NCBI GenBank assembly: GCA_052161605.1
Contig: CP197409.1
Length of the DNA: 64,000 nucleotides
Source of the DNA: JBKCUI01 sp052161605
GTDB lineage: Bacteria > Planctomycetota > Planctomycetia > Pirellulales > Pirellulaceae
Direction: 5' to 3' (one strand)
The notes under the pieces were generated by a model, which was given only the letters and a program-made list of their open reading frames with translations, did not search any database and was not told the DNA's origin. Positions 42,257-52,400 of the stretch are shown here, one piece after another (the first letter of the stretch is position 1; each line of letters opens with the position of its first letter). Position numbers and translations under genes: made by a program.

Positions 42257-44119
42257 TTACCGCAGACGCACACTGTACAACACTCCACCGCCGGTGACGT
42301 AGAGAGTCTTGGAATCCGAACCACCTAACGTACAGTTGGTGACCTCGTCGGTGGGAACAGCCAAGAAATCCAGTAGCTGACCGCAGATGTCCATCACGTA
42401 AATCCCTGCGCGGACCGTATCGTCAGGCTCATACGGCGGATTCGAATGGTTGAGCCCCGCCGCAACGAAAAACCGGCCTTGCGAATCCTCTACAAGCCCG
42501 TCTGGTCCTCGACCTCGTCCCCAATCAAAGAGCATCGTTTTCGAATCGAGATCTACTGTGCCATCCGCTCGCAAATCGAATCGCCAAAGTGCCCGAGTGG
42601 TCTGCTCGGAATTGTTGTTATTGTCGGCAACGAGCAAATACTTATCGTCTCGCGTCACTAACACGCCATTCGCTCGATCCACTTCCCGTCCAATGATCCG
42701 GTGCACGGAGCCATCCAAGTCAATAAGATACACTCCCTCGACTGTTTTACCTGACGCGTCGATCTGCTGCATATCGTCTCGTTCTCCGTATCGCGGATCG
42801 GAAAAGTAGATCCGACCTTTGGAATCGACCGTGATGTCATTCGGCTGATTGTAGGGCTTTCCCTCGTACGAATCCGTCAGAACCGTTTTCGTTCCATCGC
42901 GATCGACGCGGGTAACCCGCCGATACTTAGGTTCACAGCACAACAACCGGCCTTGTTTATCGAAAAGCAATCCGTTTGTTCCTGCACCTTCCAAGAAGAC
43001 AGACTTGGTTCCGTCAGGGGAGAGACGCTGGATGTTTCCGTTTCCACTAGTTAGCACGCCAAGATCAGCATCCCATGCAGGCCCTTCACCTCCATGACCT
43101 TGATCGGCTTCGATTTTTAACACGCTACCTGGTTCAAACACTCGCCTCGTCTCGACCCTTGGGATCGAAAGTATGGAATTCGCGAACTGCTTTCCGAGGT
43201 CGATGTATCCCATCGAGTCGTAGTGCCAGGGATCAGAGTAAGCGTAGAGATCGGTATCTATTACAACCTTGGCTGCGGCATCCTCTGCTGCGAACCTCCT
43301 CTGTTGTGCTCGCAACTGGTCTCCATACTTCCAAGTGCGATTCGCCTGCCCCTTCTGAGAATCAGAGATCAAGCCGATCACGACTGGCAGATCATCAACT
43401 CGCAAAGATGCCCGCATGAGATCCATCAATCGCTTTAAATTCGCACCGTAGTTGTTCGCAATCTCTTCGGTAGCGGTCGCGTCACTCTCCCCTTGCATCC
43501 ACAAAATCCCCGCAGGAATCAATCGATCCTTAATGCCATCGCCGTCGATGTCGTCAACGTCCATGGCGTTGCGTACCGTTGCAAGAAAGTGATCGTATTG
43601 ATTGATATCGCGCCAATCCCCCTCTGCCGCTTGAAAGTCTGGTTCCCAACATCCCCACGGCCCTGCTGCTGGAGCAGCGATGGAGGAGCCATTGCGAGCA
43701 TATTTGATGATGGCAATTTTGCGACCGGGTTTGCGGTTTCGCATTTCCCTCGCAAAACTCAACTCCAAACCGAAACGATCGGATTTACGACTACTCGTTC
43801 CATCGGTAGAAAAACCTGTTCCGTGCCCCGGTTCAACAGCTTCCCATTTCCCCAGCCCCAACGCGGGAACTTGGTCTGGCAATGCTGTAGAGTGAAATAT
43901 CAGCGCTCCCTCGATCGGCTGTTTCCAATCATCCGACAGATGCGAGTTGGTGCCAAAGCCTTCCATGTTGGATTGCCCACCTAGAAAGTAGACATCGAAA
44001 TCGTCGGCCAAAGTACGCGATTCAAAACCACCTAAAAGACTCAGGACGGAAACAAGTGCACTTAGGCGCACAAGATTGTTCGTTATCTTGATTGGACGCA
44101 AGCAACAATAGTGATACAT
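42257..44119 (-). CDS. Sialate-O-acetylesterase-like and SMP-30-like fusion
   Basis: A 620-residue exported protein (hydrophobic N-terminus VRLSALVSVLSLLGGFES). Residues about 40-325 form an SGNH-type carbohydrate acetylesterase domain of the SASA family: FLGGQSNMEGFG with the nucleophile Ser, ILWMQGESDATA, and the Asp/His pair near DPWHYDSMGYIDLG. Residues about 335-620 form an SMP-30/gluconolactonase-type beta propeller: QGHGGEGPAWD, LLFDKQGRLLCCEPKYRRV, NQPNDITVDSKGRIYFSDPRYG, DRANGVLVTRDDKYLLVADN. Both ends are on carbohydrate ester or lactone chemistry, which suggests processing of acylated sugars or sugar acids outside the cell. Confidence 0.82.
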   Translation of the reverse strand: MYHYCCLRPIKITNNLVRLSALVSVLSLLGGFESRTLADDFDVYFLGGQSNMEGFGTNSHLSDDWKQPIEGALIFHSTALPDQVPALGLGKWEAVEPGHGTGFSTDGTSSRKSDRFGLELSFAREMRNRKPGRKIAIIKYARNGSSIAAPAAGPWGCWEPDFQAAEGDWRDINQYDHFLATVRNAMDVDDIDGDGIKDRLIPAGILWMQGESDATATEEIANNYGANLKRLMDLMRASLRVDDLPVVIGLISDSQKGQANRTWKYGDQLRAQQRRFAAEDAAAKVVIDTDLYAYSDPWHYDSMGYIDLGKQFANSILSIPRVETRRVFEPGSVLKIEADQGHGGEGPAWDADLGVLTSGNGNIQRLSPDGTKSVFLEGAGTNGLLFDKQGRLLCCEPKYRRVTRVDRDGTKTVLTDSYEGKPYNQPNDITVDSKGRIYFSDPRYGERDDMQQIDASGKTVEGVYLIDLDGSVHRIIGREVDRANGVLVTRDDKYLLVADNNNNSEQTTRALWRFDLRADGTVDLDSKTMLFDWGRGRGPDGLVEDSQGRFFVAAGLNHSNPPYEPDDTVRAGIYVMDICGQLLDFLAVPTDEVTNCTLGGSDSKTLYVTGGGVLYSVRLR

Positions 44120-44265
44120 ATTGATGTTCTTATGGAAAGGAATTGGTCGGCAAGCGGAATGAGGTCAAGGTTATTCCCATACAAACCGGCGGCCCCTAGC
44201 TTCGTTGTCGTGATGGAATGAGACCAAGTTCAGATGATGAGCCAGGGCTCGCGCGATGGCTCGGT

Positions 44266-45432
44266 CTACTGCTTTTTAAGGGTGGTGAGATACTCGACTA
44301 AGTCGACTAGGCCTTGGTCGGAAAAGAGCTCATGGAGGTTCTCGGGCATCAACGACTTTTCCTGCTTTTTAAGCTCATCGATATCCTCTTTGGCGAACGT
44401 GAAGTCGATTCCCTTGGCATCCCGCAACGTGATCGCTTGATCGGTATTGGAAACCATCAACCCTACTACGATCTCATCATCCTTGGTTCGCACCGCGAAT
44501 GATTCGTAGTTATGGCTTATCCCCGCACTGGGAGACAAAATCGAGACATACATCGCTTCCTTGGTGAGCTTGCTGCCGATCTCGGTCAAGCTAGGCCCGA
44601 CGTTCTTTCCTTCTGTTCCCACCGTATGACACTGCGAACAAGTGGCTACGCCAAAGTACAGATTCTTGCCTTCCTGTACGTTTCCACGTTGTTTAACAAG
44701 CTGCTGCACAGATGGCATTTCCCGAGCGTTTGCAGAACTAGCCGGGAATAGTTCTTGAGCCGCTTTGCGAACTTCCTCGTTCTCGGAAGTTCTGAGAGTC
44801 GGCCCGAGGAGCATCTTGGTATCGTCTGGGATTTTCCCTGCCCGAACCAACTCCACTAGCTTCGGATGGTACGCCGTATTGCGAGCCAAAGCCACGACAG
44901 CCTCCGAACGGACGAATTTGCTGGCTTCCTGTCCGCTAAGCAACTCTTCTTGAAGTTGTAAGAACTCTCGTTTGTTGCTGAGAGAAACGATTCTCGCCAA
45001 CGTAAACGTTTCCTCGGTAGGACTCGCATCGCAAAGCTTCCGCTTGATGAGCTCCAAACCTTCTTGCTGAGCAATCAGCTCGACCGCTTGAACCGAAGAG
45101 GTCGACATCCCCCACTCCATCGCTTTGCTTAACAACCGATCAGTCAATCCTGACAAGCGAAGCTTTCGGGCAATCTCGATCTGTTTCGGGTCGTCGCCTA
45201 GCGAATCAATATAACGTAGAACGGTTTGCTTGAGCTCATCATTCGCGTTCACATCGACGCTCGGCAAACGAGTTAACGCCTCCACCACGATGCGATCACG
45301 AACGGCTTGTTTGGTCGCAACGTCGTCCGTCTCGAGAAAATGGGAGCGGACTAGTCCGGTTCCCGCGTTGGATACTAAACCAAAGCTCAGAGTAATGAGT
45401 AGTAAGCGTTTGGTCGAAAATGGGAATCTCAT
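44266..45432 (-). CDS. Secreted monohaem cytochrome c with HEAT-like repeats
   Basis: A 388-residue exported protein (N-terminal signal KRLLLITLSFGLVSNAGTG). The first 240 residues are helical repeats. A single haem site, CSQCH, lies near residue 265, followed by TVGTEGKNVGPSLTEIG and the motifs of planctomycete-type haem domains: SILSPSAGISHNYESFAVRTKDDEIVVGLM and the C-terminal SLMPENLHELFSDQGLVDLVEYL with a possible axial Met. In many relatives this domain is fused to the C-terminus of the PVC-type dehydrogenase. Here it is separate, 72 bases downstream of that gene, and may accept its electrons. Confidence 0.8.
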   Translation of the reverse strand: MRFPFSTKRLLLITLSFGLVSNAGTGLVRSHFLETDDVATKQAVRDRIVVEALTRLPSVDVNANDELKQTVLRYIDSLGDDPKQIEIARKLRLSGLTDRLLSKAMEWGMSTSSVQAVELIAQQEGLELIKRKLCDASPTEETFTLARIVSLSNKREFLQLQEELLSGQEASKFVRSEAVVALARNTAYHPKLVELVRAGKIPDDTKMLLGPTLRTSENEEVRKAAQELFPASSANAREMPSVQQLVKQRGNVQEGKNLYFGVATCSQCHTVGTEGKNVGPSLTEIGSKLTKEAMYVSILSPSAGISHNYESFAVRTKDDEIVVGLMVSNTDQAITLRDAKGIDFTFAKEDIDELKKQEKSLMPENLHELFSDQGLVDLVEYLTTLKKQ

Positions 45433-45504
45433 AAAGTCACCAAGGGATCGCGTTGTAGGTTAGAATGGATTGTTGGAGGAATCGAGGACAGCCAAGTCGC
45501 TGTA

Positions 45505-48500
45505 CTACGGAGCCAGATTCAGCAGACTCTTCAATGCGGCTTCTCTCGACTCTCGATCTTGAAAATCCAACGCCCGGAACAACGCGGGGACGGACTCTTC
45601 GGTGATGCTGTCTTGTTTCAGCAATGCCGCTTGCATACTGGCTGCCTGGCTACCTCTCGCACGCCAAATGAGCCCCTCCATGGCCTTGGCATTAGACAGT
45701 GGCTTGGCCTTTAGCATGGCCAAGCATTCCGCCCAACGGTCAGTCGCCGCAATCCCGAGGCTTTCCAGATACCAGCGATCCTTGCCATCGTAGCGAGATG
45801 CTAGGGCTAACCAGTAAGATGGCATCTCTGCGGAAGTGTCCTCACGAAGCGCCAAGGCCCCTTCTCGCAGCACATTAGCTTCGGAATCTTCGAGTACCTT
45901 GGGCATGTAGGTCTTCGTGGGCAGCCCTGCTTGGCGAGCAATGCGAATCCCCGTGCAACGAACATTTGAGTCGGCGTCCGCAAGTGCTTGCTGAACCACC
46001 TTGGTTGGGTCAGAGATCTTGGACAGAACCCACAAACCACGAGCTCGCATGCGAGGGTTCTCGTGCTTGGCGAGCTTTTCAACTGCAGATTTGGCCGCAG
46101 CACCCATGCCGACCAAGCTCTTGTAGGCCATGTACCGAACCGAATTGTTAGGATTCATCAGTGCCTTGGTGGCTCCCTCGGCGGTTGAGAAGTCATAGTC
46201 TGGAACGATATATTTGGTATTCGGGGGAGCCAGTCGGAAAAGTCGTCCGCGATTCATATCCTCCATGTGGTGCCCCCCGACTCCGGGATCGTACCAATCG
46301 GATACGAACAGGGAGCCGTCAGGAGCAACGCAAACATCCGCAGGTCGGAACCAACGGTCTCGAGCGCCGACGAGCAAGTTCTCGATGATTGCCGTGTAGC
46401 CCGCTCCATCTTTGGTGGTTGGGTAAGCTCGAACGACGTTCGGACCGGCATCGCAATGGATGACTTCGTTTTGGAATCGCTTCGGTAAGAGGTCCCCTTC
46501 GTAGACCGTTATACCTGTGGGTGAGCCTGCGCCAGTGAGGAGCATGGTTGGCACGACCCCAGGATCGTTCAAGTGCCAATGCCGCTCGGGGATTTCCTTT
46601 TCCCAGTTCGCTCGCTCGACTTGCCAGCCAGCGCCAGTCAGCTCGTCGACGTATCCATAGTTACCGAACTCCATCACAAAATTGATTCGGGTAGCTCGGT
46701 TGCCATCATCGTCGTTATCGGATTGCCAAAGTGCACCAAACGAGTCAATGGCCACTTCGTAGTTATTGCGGAAGTTGTGCCCCAGCACTTCCATGTCGGA
46801 CAGGTCTTCGTTGCAGCGGAAAACCATGCCTTGGCGATACGGTCTTCCCGAGTCATTGATGTCGCGTCCCCATCTATCTTTTATGGGATTGCCATCCTTG
46901 TCACAAAGCTGTTTGCCAGTGTTGCCAAAGTTGAAGTAGAGTTTGTTGTCTGGTCCGAAAACAAAGGAGTGCACCGAATGATCGTGTTGCGGTTCGCCTG
47001 TCTTGGTAAGTATGGCCGTCTTGCGATCTGGGATGTCGTCCCCGTCTTCGTCGATGAATTCGAGCACGTAGGGGGCCGCGCTGACTAGGACGCGATTACC
47101 CAGCACGCATAAGCCGAGGGCCGAATCGATATCTCGGCCTTGGTAGAAGACCGTTGTTTTGTCCATGATCCCGTCCTGATTGGTATCTTCCAAAATCAGA
47201 ATGCGATCTCCCTCCGGCCGATCGTTTCTGTGGCCTCGATAGTTTACGACTTCGCAAACCCAAACTCGGCCTCGATGGTCAATGTCGATATTGGTAAGGC
47301 TCTTGATGACTGGCTCGGATTGAGACAATGTCGCTTGGAGCCCCTCTGCGACATCGAGACCTGCGACTGCGTTCTGCGGGTCTCGAGTTTCGGAACTACC
47401 AGCTGGATCTTTGCCCCAATCGTTGAGGCCACCTGGGACTCCACCGGTTGCAACATGAAACTTCACCGAGGTCGCTTCGCCGTTGTTCTGATTCACTCCG
47501 CCGTCATCCAAAGCACAGGTGACTTTCAAGGTTTCATATCCTTCAGGTAAGTCGTAGGCGATGACGCTAAGAGCATGAGTGCCGATGCCTGAGACTCGTT
47601 GCCCTTGGACTGACATCGCGTCCCCGTTTGCATTGGCGTTCTTTCTCACCTCGCCCCAACCCGTTGTGGCTTGCTTCCATTTCAAATCGAGAAGTGACAT
47701 CTCCCCTTTTGGCCCTACCAATACGGGGTTGACCCAATTCGCCCAATCACAAGCAAATCCGTCCAGCCCGGGGGTGACGATCAAGTACAGGTCCTTGGCC
47801 TCTTTGATGTCAACTTCGGCGGCAACTTTTTGCCCTGGCGTCTGCGAAGTTAAAACAGGGCTAGAGTAAAGGAGTTTTGATTGCCTTCTCCGCGAGGTCA
47901 CCGGGCGGCCTGCGGGCACACCGAACTCCTGAGCCGTTTTCGAAGTATCGAAGTTGGCGGGAGGCTGTTCGTCTTGATTGGCGAGCAGACGATCCATCGT
48001 CAGGCCATCGATTGGGATTCCTGATTCTGGTACATTAACTTTGGTGGCCCAAAGAATAGCATTCGCCACCAATCTCGTTTGGTCTGCGCGTCCCCAATTC
48101 CAGTGGAAATGCCCACCGGTGAATCCGAACGAACGGCCTCCATTGCTTCTTTCGGTAGCCCAAGCGACATGTTGCTTGTCACCACGAGCGACTTCTTCGC
48201 GAACTGCCGGGTTGCCGCTGTGGGGGCCATCGGGGCGTTCCATCGTGCTCTGTGGAGGGACAGCGGATAGAATTGGAGTCACACCGTCCATGTTATCGCG
48301 AAACCGCATGTGGAAGTACCATTCGTCGAACATAGTAAAGGGCTGCACGCCGCGTGTAATTTCATGAGTGGGGAGCTCTTTGAACTCCGCGTTCCAAATC
48401 GGGTTTACCGACCAATGGGTTTCGAAGTAGCCACCGAGCCAATCTTTGAAGAGGTCGCCCGGCGGTCCCTCGGGAACCTCGACTGCATAGTGCAGGCAGA

Positions 48501-48888
48501 CGAAGCCAACGCCGCGATCGATCTGCTTTTTGAGTCGGTCTAAATGGGGCATGGCGGGATGGCCACCACCTCCGTCTGCGTAGATACAAATCGTATCGGC
48601 CGTATCCAGCAGGCTGTCGTCTTTTGGCCAACCATCTTTAATGACATGGCATTCAACTTCTGGATAGGATTTTTCGATGAGATCGGCGAGTAGTCGGCAA
48701 CCGGCGTAGTGTTCGTGGGAGCCATAACCGTGACTCGCTCGACCGGCGATGAACACAATTTGCTTTTTCGCTTCGAGTTTTGGTACAGACTCCGCTCGGC
48801 TGACCTTTGCCAAAAGCAAGTTGGTGAACAGCACGACCGTCAGCAAACAAGCCGCCGTTCGAAGCCAAGAAAACATCTGAGCCAACAT
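45505..48888 (-). CDS. ThuA, carbohydrate-binding and PVC-type dehydrogenase multidomain protein
   Basis: About 1127 residues from the ATG at 48888 (signal MFSWLRTAACLLTVVLFTNLLLA-like, given in short); upstream frames to 49047 are less likely. Domains in order: ThuA-like sugar-binding or trehalose-utilisation domain (about 45-300, FIAGRASHGYGSHEHYAG and YADGGGGHPAM), an NPCBM-like carbohydrate-binding module (about 360-480), a PVC-type beta propeller dehydrogenase (about 490-870, DIDHRGRVWVCEVVNYRG, DHSVHSFVFGPDNKLYFNFG, GHNFRNNYEVAIDSFG and RDRWFRPADVCVAPDGSLFVSDWYDPG), and HEAT repeats to the end. It should act outside the cytoplasm on sugars. The cytochrome c partner is the next gene downstream. 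Confidence 0.8.
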   Translation of the reverse strand: MLAQMFSWLRTAACLLTVVLFTNLLLAKVSRAESVPKLEAKKQIVFIAGRASHGYGSHEHYAGCRLLADLIEKSYPEVECHVIKDGWPKDDSLLDTADTICIYADGGGGHPAMPHLDRLKKQIDRGVGFVCLHYAVEVPEGPPGDLFKDWLGGYFETHWSVNPIWNAEFKELPTHEITRGVQPFTMFDEWYFHMRFRDNMDGVTPILSAVPPQSTMERPDGPHSGNPAVREEVARGDKQHVAWATERSNGGRSFGFTGGHFHWNWGRADQTRLVANAILWATKVNVPESGIPIDGLTMDRLLANQDEQPPANFDTSKTAQEFGVPAGRPVTSRRRQSKLLYSSPVLTSQTPGQKVAAEVDIKEAKDLYLIVTPGLDGFACDWANWVNPVLVGPKGEMSLLDLKWKQATTGWGEVRKNANANGDAMSVQGQRVSGIGTHALSVIAYDLPEGYETLKVTCALDDGGVNQNNGEATSVKFHVATGGVPGGLNDWGKDPAGSSETRDPQNAVAGLDVAEGLQATLSQSEPVIKSLTNIDIDHRGRVWVCEVVNYRGHRNDRPEGDRILILEDTNQDGIMDKTTVFYQGRDIDSALGLCVLGNRVLVSAAPYVLEFIDEDGDDIPDRKTAILTKTGEPQHDHSVHSFVFGPDNKLYFNFGNTGKQLCDKDGNPIKDRWGRDINDSGRPYRQGMVFRCNEDLSDMEVLGHNFRNNYEVAIDSFGALWQSDNDDDGNRATRINFVMEFGNYGYVDELTGAGWQVERANWEKEIPERHWHLNDPGVVPTMLLTGAGSPTGITVYEGDLLPKRFQNEVIHCDAGPNVVRAYPTTKDGAGYTAIIENLLVGARDRWFRPADVCVAPDGSLFVSDWYDPGVGGHHMEDMNRGRLFRLAPPNTKYIVPDYDFSTAEGATKALMNPNNSVRYMAYKSLVGMGAAAKSAVEKLAKHENPRMRARGLWVLSKISDPTKVVQQALADADSNVRCTGIRIARQAGLPTKTYMPKVLEDSEANVLREGALALREDTSAEMPSYWLALASRYDGKDRWYLESLGIAATDRWAECLAMLKAKPLSNAKAMEGLIWRARGSQAASMQAALLKQDSITEESVPALFRALDFQDRESREAALKSLLNLAP

Positions 48889-49471
48889 GGGAGAACCCTC
48901 GCAGGAAGTTAGAACGGATTTGGCCGGGAGAAAGGGCTCGGTTGGTGAGCCTGGATTACGAGTCATCAGCATCATGATATAAGGGTGCAGTCTGATGGGG
49001 CAGGAGGGAGAGGTGTATTGGGTAGGTTCGCAGCGACACGGGAGCATCGTAAGCGATAACCACGATTTTAGTTCAAAATCTACGCCCTAGGGGCCTGGTT
49101 CGTCAACCATTCTCGAGAAAAACTTGCGCAGCGAATCGACTTACCCGATTCTTGTGAGCTCCAGCCGATTCAACCGGTCCGGCAGAAGTCATGAGCGACC
49201 AGGGGCTGGAGTTACAGGCGTTACCAATTCTCAGTAGTCTGGTTACCCAACTACAGCAGCGCCTGCGAAGTCGAGATGCCTAAGCGGCTGGCTGAGTCCG
49301 ACCACGCAACTATTTCAAACCCGAAAATGTAGAGAAAGCGGACCGCCTTAGGTGATGAGCCGTGAGCGCATTGTTGCTCTTATGTGGAAGCATTTCCGCA
49401 GTTCTTGGTTTCGCTGTGCGGAGAAAAATGTATTTGTCTGGTAGTTTTTCGTCTGTCGATCGCCTAGCGAT
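48889..49471. other. Intergenic region, no supported gene
   Basis: 583 bases between the start of the ThuA/PVC gene and the end of the 1948-residue gene. It includes CTCCAGCC (49159-49166) paired with GGCTGGAG (49204-49211) around a 37-base loop, and a 30-codon frame at 49191-49283 without a clear ribosome site. I see no conserved gene or repeat. The ThuA/PVC promoter should be at its left end. Confidence 0.5.
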
Positions 49472-52400
49472 CTACTTGGCCCCTTCGGTTTGAAGACTGC
49501 GAAAGTAGGCTTGAATCGCTTGGTCGAAATCGGGATCGAAGACTTCTCGCGAGCCTTCGAGATTCTGATCTGCCGCTTGCTTGCGTAGCTTGCCCCATTC
49601 GCTCTTCCTAGCGGGATCGGCATCCGGCAAAAAGTAAGAGTCATAGCTGGTGCGTTCGTCGGCCATTGTCTGTCCCGACATGCCGGCTGATCGGGACGAT
49701 TGGCCCGTAGCCGATTGTTGTGTAGAAGACTGGCTCTGACCTGAGGATTGCATCTGACGGTTTCGTTGCTGCGACATGCGGGACGAAAGTTCATTCGCTG
49801 CGCTACGCAACGATGATTGCATTGAATCCGATGAGGCATTCGTACCGCTAGGCGATGAATTCGAGTTGCCCGAAAACACCATACGATCCATTCGATCAAG
49901 CAACTGGGCTCGCTCACGAGATCGTAAAATATCCGAACGACTTTCTGATCGATTGGTGGTGCTCGCGGTATTGGAGGTTTCAGATTGTTGGCCTGAAGAG
50001 GATTGGGACTGGATGATTGGATCGTTTTCTATCGATCTCCCCAGCGATTGTAGTTGCTGGGCTGCTTGGCCCAAGGCTGCTATTTCTTCCTGAACGGTAG
50101 GACGCGTTAACGGCTCGGTTAGCTCACGGTTTTGATTAGCTTGACTGAAATCTTTTTCTGTTGATTCCATTTGATTGGCGGCATCGGAAAGCTGAGTCTC
50201 CAAGGGACCCAATGTCGACTCTCTGAGCCCTTCGAGCTGTCGCTGGTAGTTCTGGAGGGCCTTACTGCTCGCTGATTGTTGCAGTCGGTCCTGGTGGCGA
50301 GCATTTCGTTGCAATTCGTCCTGAATACGATTCGCCGCTTGATTGATTTGGTTTTGTCGCTCGGTCGCAGCGGACAGGGTTTCCTGTTCCGCCTGAGGCG
50401 GAGCCCATTCTGATGAGGCTTGACTGGCAGACATTTCGGCCACCGCGTTGAAAAACTCCTGAGCCCGCTTAAGTTGATCCGTTATCAGACCCGCTGTGGG
50501 GTTGATATCAATGGAGGCCGGGGTGTATTGCGATTCTTCGAGAGCTTGTGCTTTGGCTGATAGTTCCGATGCTGTTGCCGCGATCTGCTCCATGGTAGCC
50601 TTCATAGCTTCGAGACTCTTGGCCTTGCGGTCGACTTCAATCGTTTTGCGTCGCAGTTCGTCTTGCGCCCAGGAGTCATCGGGTTTTCGGTTTGCGTTCT
50701 CTTGTGCTCGCGATCTGGATTCCTGGGACCGTTTCCAATCCTTTTCGGCTTGCTCGTACCTTTGGCTTTGTCGCTTTAATTCATCGTTCCAATTTCGCTC
50801 CAATTGAGTAGCAGTTGTTTTGCTTTCCCGCTGAAAGTTACGCTGCAAATCCTCGACCATCTTCGCGGTATCCCGAGCACGGCGAGCAGGTGCGACAACA
50901 GCGTCCGCAGTAGTCTTCGAGGCCTCCAATAGTTCCTGAATCTCTTTCGTTCCCTCTTGCAAAGTCGACTCGAGTCTCTGCCGAGCCTCGGCCAAAGTCC
51001 ATGAGTCGGTGTTCTCATCCATGTTGCGAGCCTTATTAGCGGCGCTCTCCAAGGATCGACGCAACGGCTCCATCGAGCTTGCTAGCCTCTCGTTCCAAAA
51101 TCCATCGCCTTTGTTCTGTGAGCTAACAGTTCGCATCGCATGTTGTAATTTTTGCATCCCGACACCATTGATAAAATCGGCCATAAGGCGGAGCTCGAGG
51201 GCTTGCTGACGCTTGCGTTCGCGCAAGATCGGATCCGATCGTTCGAGTTCACGTGCTGTGTTCTCCTCCGCCTTGCCGAGTGCTTGTAGCTCGCCTGATA
51301 CACTTTGCTGCTGGGTATCAACAATCTCCATCAATTCTTCTTGCATGGTAGGATTGATTTGAAGCTCTTGCTCTAGTTGCCGAAGCAGATCTTCTTGGTT
51401 TGCTGATGCCAGTGCAGCGAGTTGTTCGGCTTTTTCGTAACCGGCTTCCAGATTGGCATCAGGAGATTCCGCTATAGGATTTGTCTGATTCGGATTTTGT
51501 GGTCGGAATTGTTCATCAAAGCGTTCCTGGATCGCTTCAAAGGTTGTCTCCAAGCGTTTCTCTGCTTGAAGGGCATTGGTTACGGACTCCTGGTTTGGGG
51601 GTTCGGCATTGCGGAGGGATTCCATCGCACGATCGAGTGCTTCTTTTGCTCGGTTGATCATGCCCAAGGCTGCGTCGCTATCGCGTGCTTTTTGACGCAT
51701 CTCGCGATCGAGAAGATCCTGTCGCGATGCCTCGTCCGCAAGGGCTTCCTGCAGTCGTTTGGTGGCAGACTCGAGATTCTGTTCTGCTTGTTCGACGGCT
51801 TGTTTGGCCTGCTCTGAAGATGCCTTTTCCATCGCGGTTTCGGAGTCGAGGTTAGTTGACTCAAGGAGATCGCGAGTCCGGTCTTCGAGTTGTCTGGTTT
51901 TCTCGGCAGCGGTTTGGGCAAGCTCCGAAAGGGAGGGAGCTAGTTTACGTAATGCATTGCGAGCTTCTTCAATAAATGGCGAGGCCAAGCGATCCAGTTC
52001 GTTCCACTCGGCAAGTACTAAATCGAGGTCGGGTGAAGCCGAGTATCGCTCCATCTTTTTCGTATCCATGCGAGAAGAGAGCGCATTACTGGCGTTCGCG
52101 TAAGGAGCGGTCCAACGCAGTCCGTTGTAGCGATCGTGAAGTCCATCGGGGAAACGCGCTCGCCTCATACGCTGATGAGCACTTTCAAGTTGATGGGAGA
52201 CTGCGGACCAGTGAAGATTGTGATCCAAACGACCTGCTGTGCTGGAGAAGTCGAAGCGATCAGATTCGGCTAAGCGTTCCAGTCCGACGCGAGCATCATT
52301 GGCTTGGTGGGCCGCGTCGAGAACTCGATACGCGTTGCGAACGATTTGCAAGTAGCTTTCGCTCATCTTCTGAGGAGGAGTTCCTCGGTTTGCGGAATCA

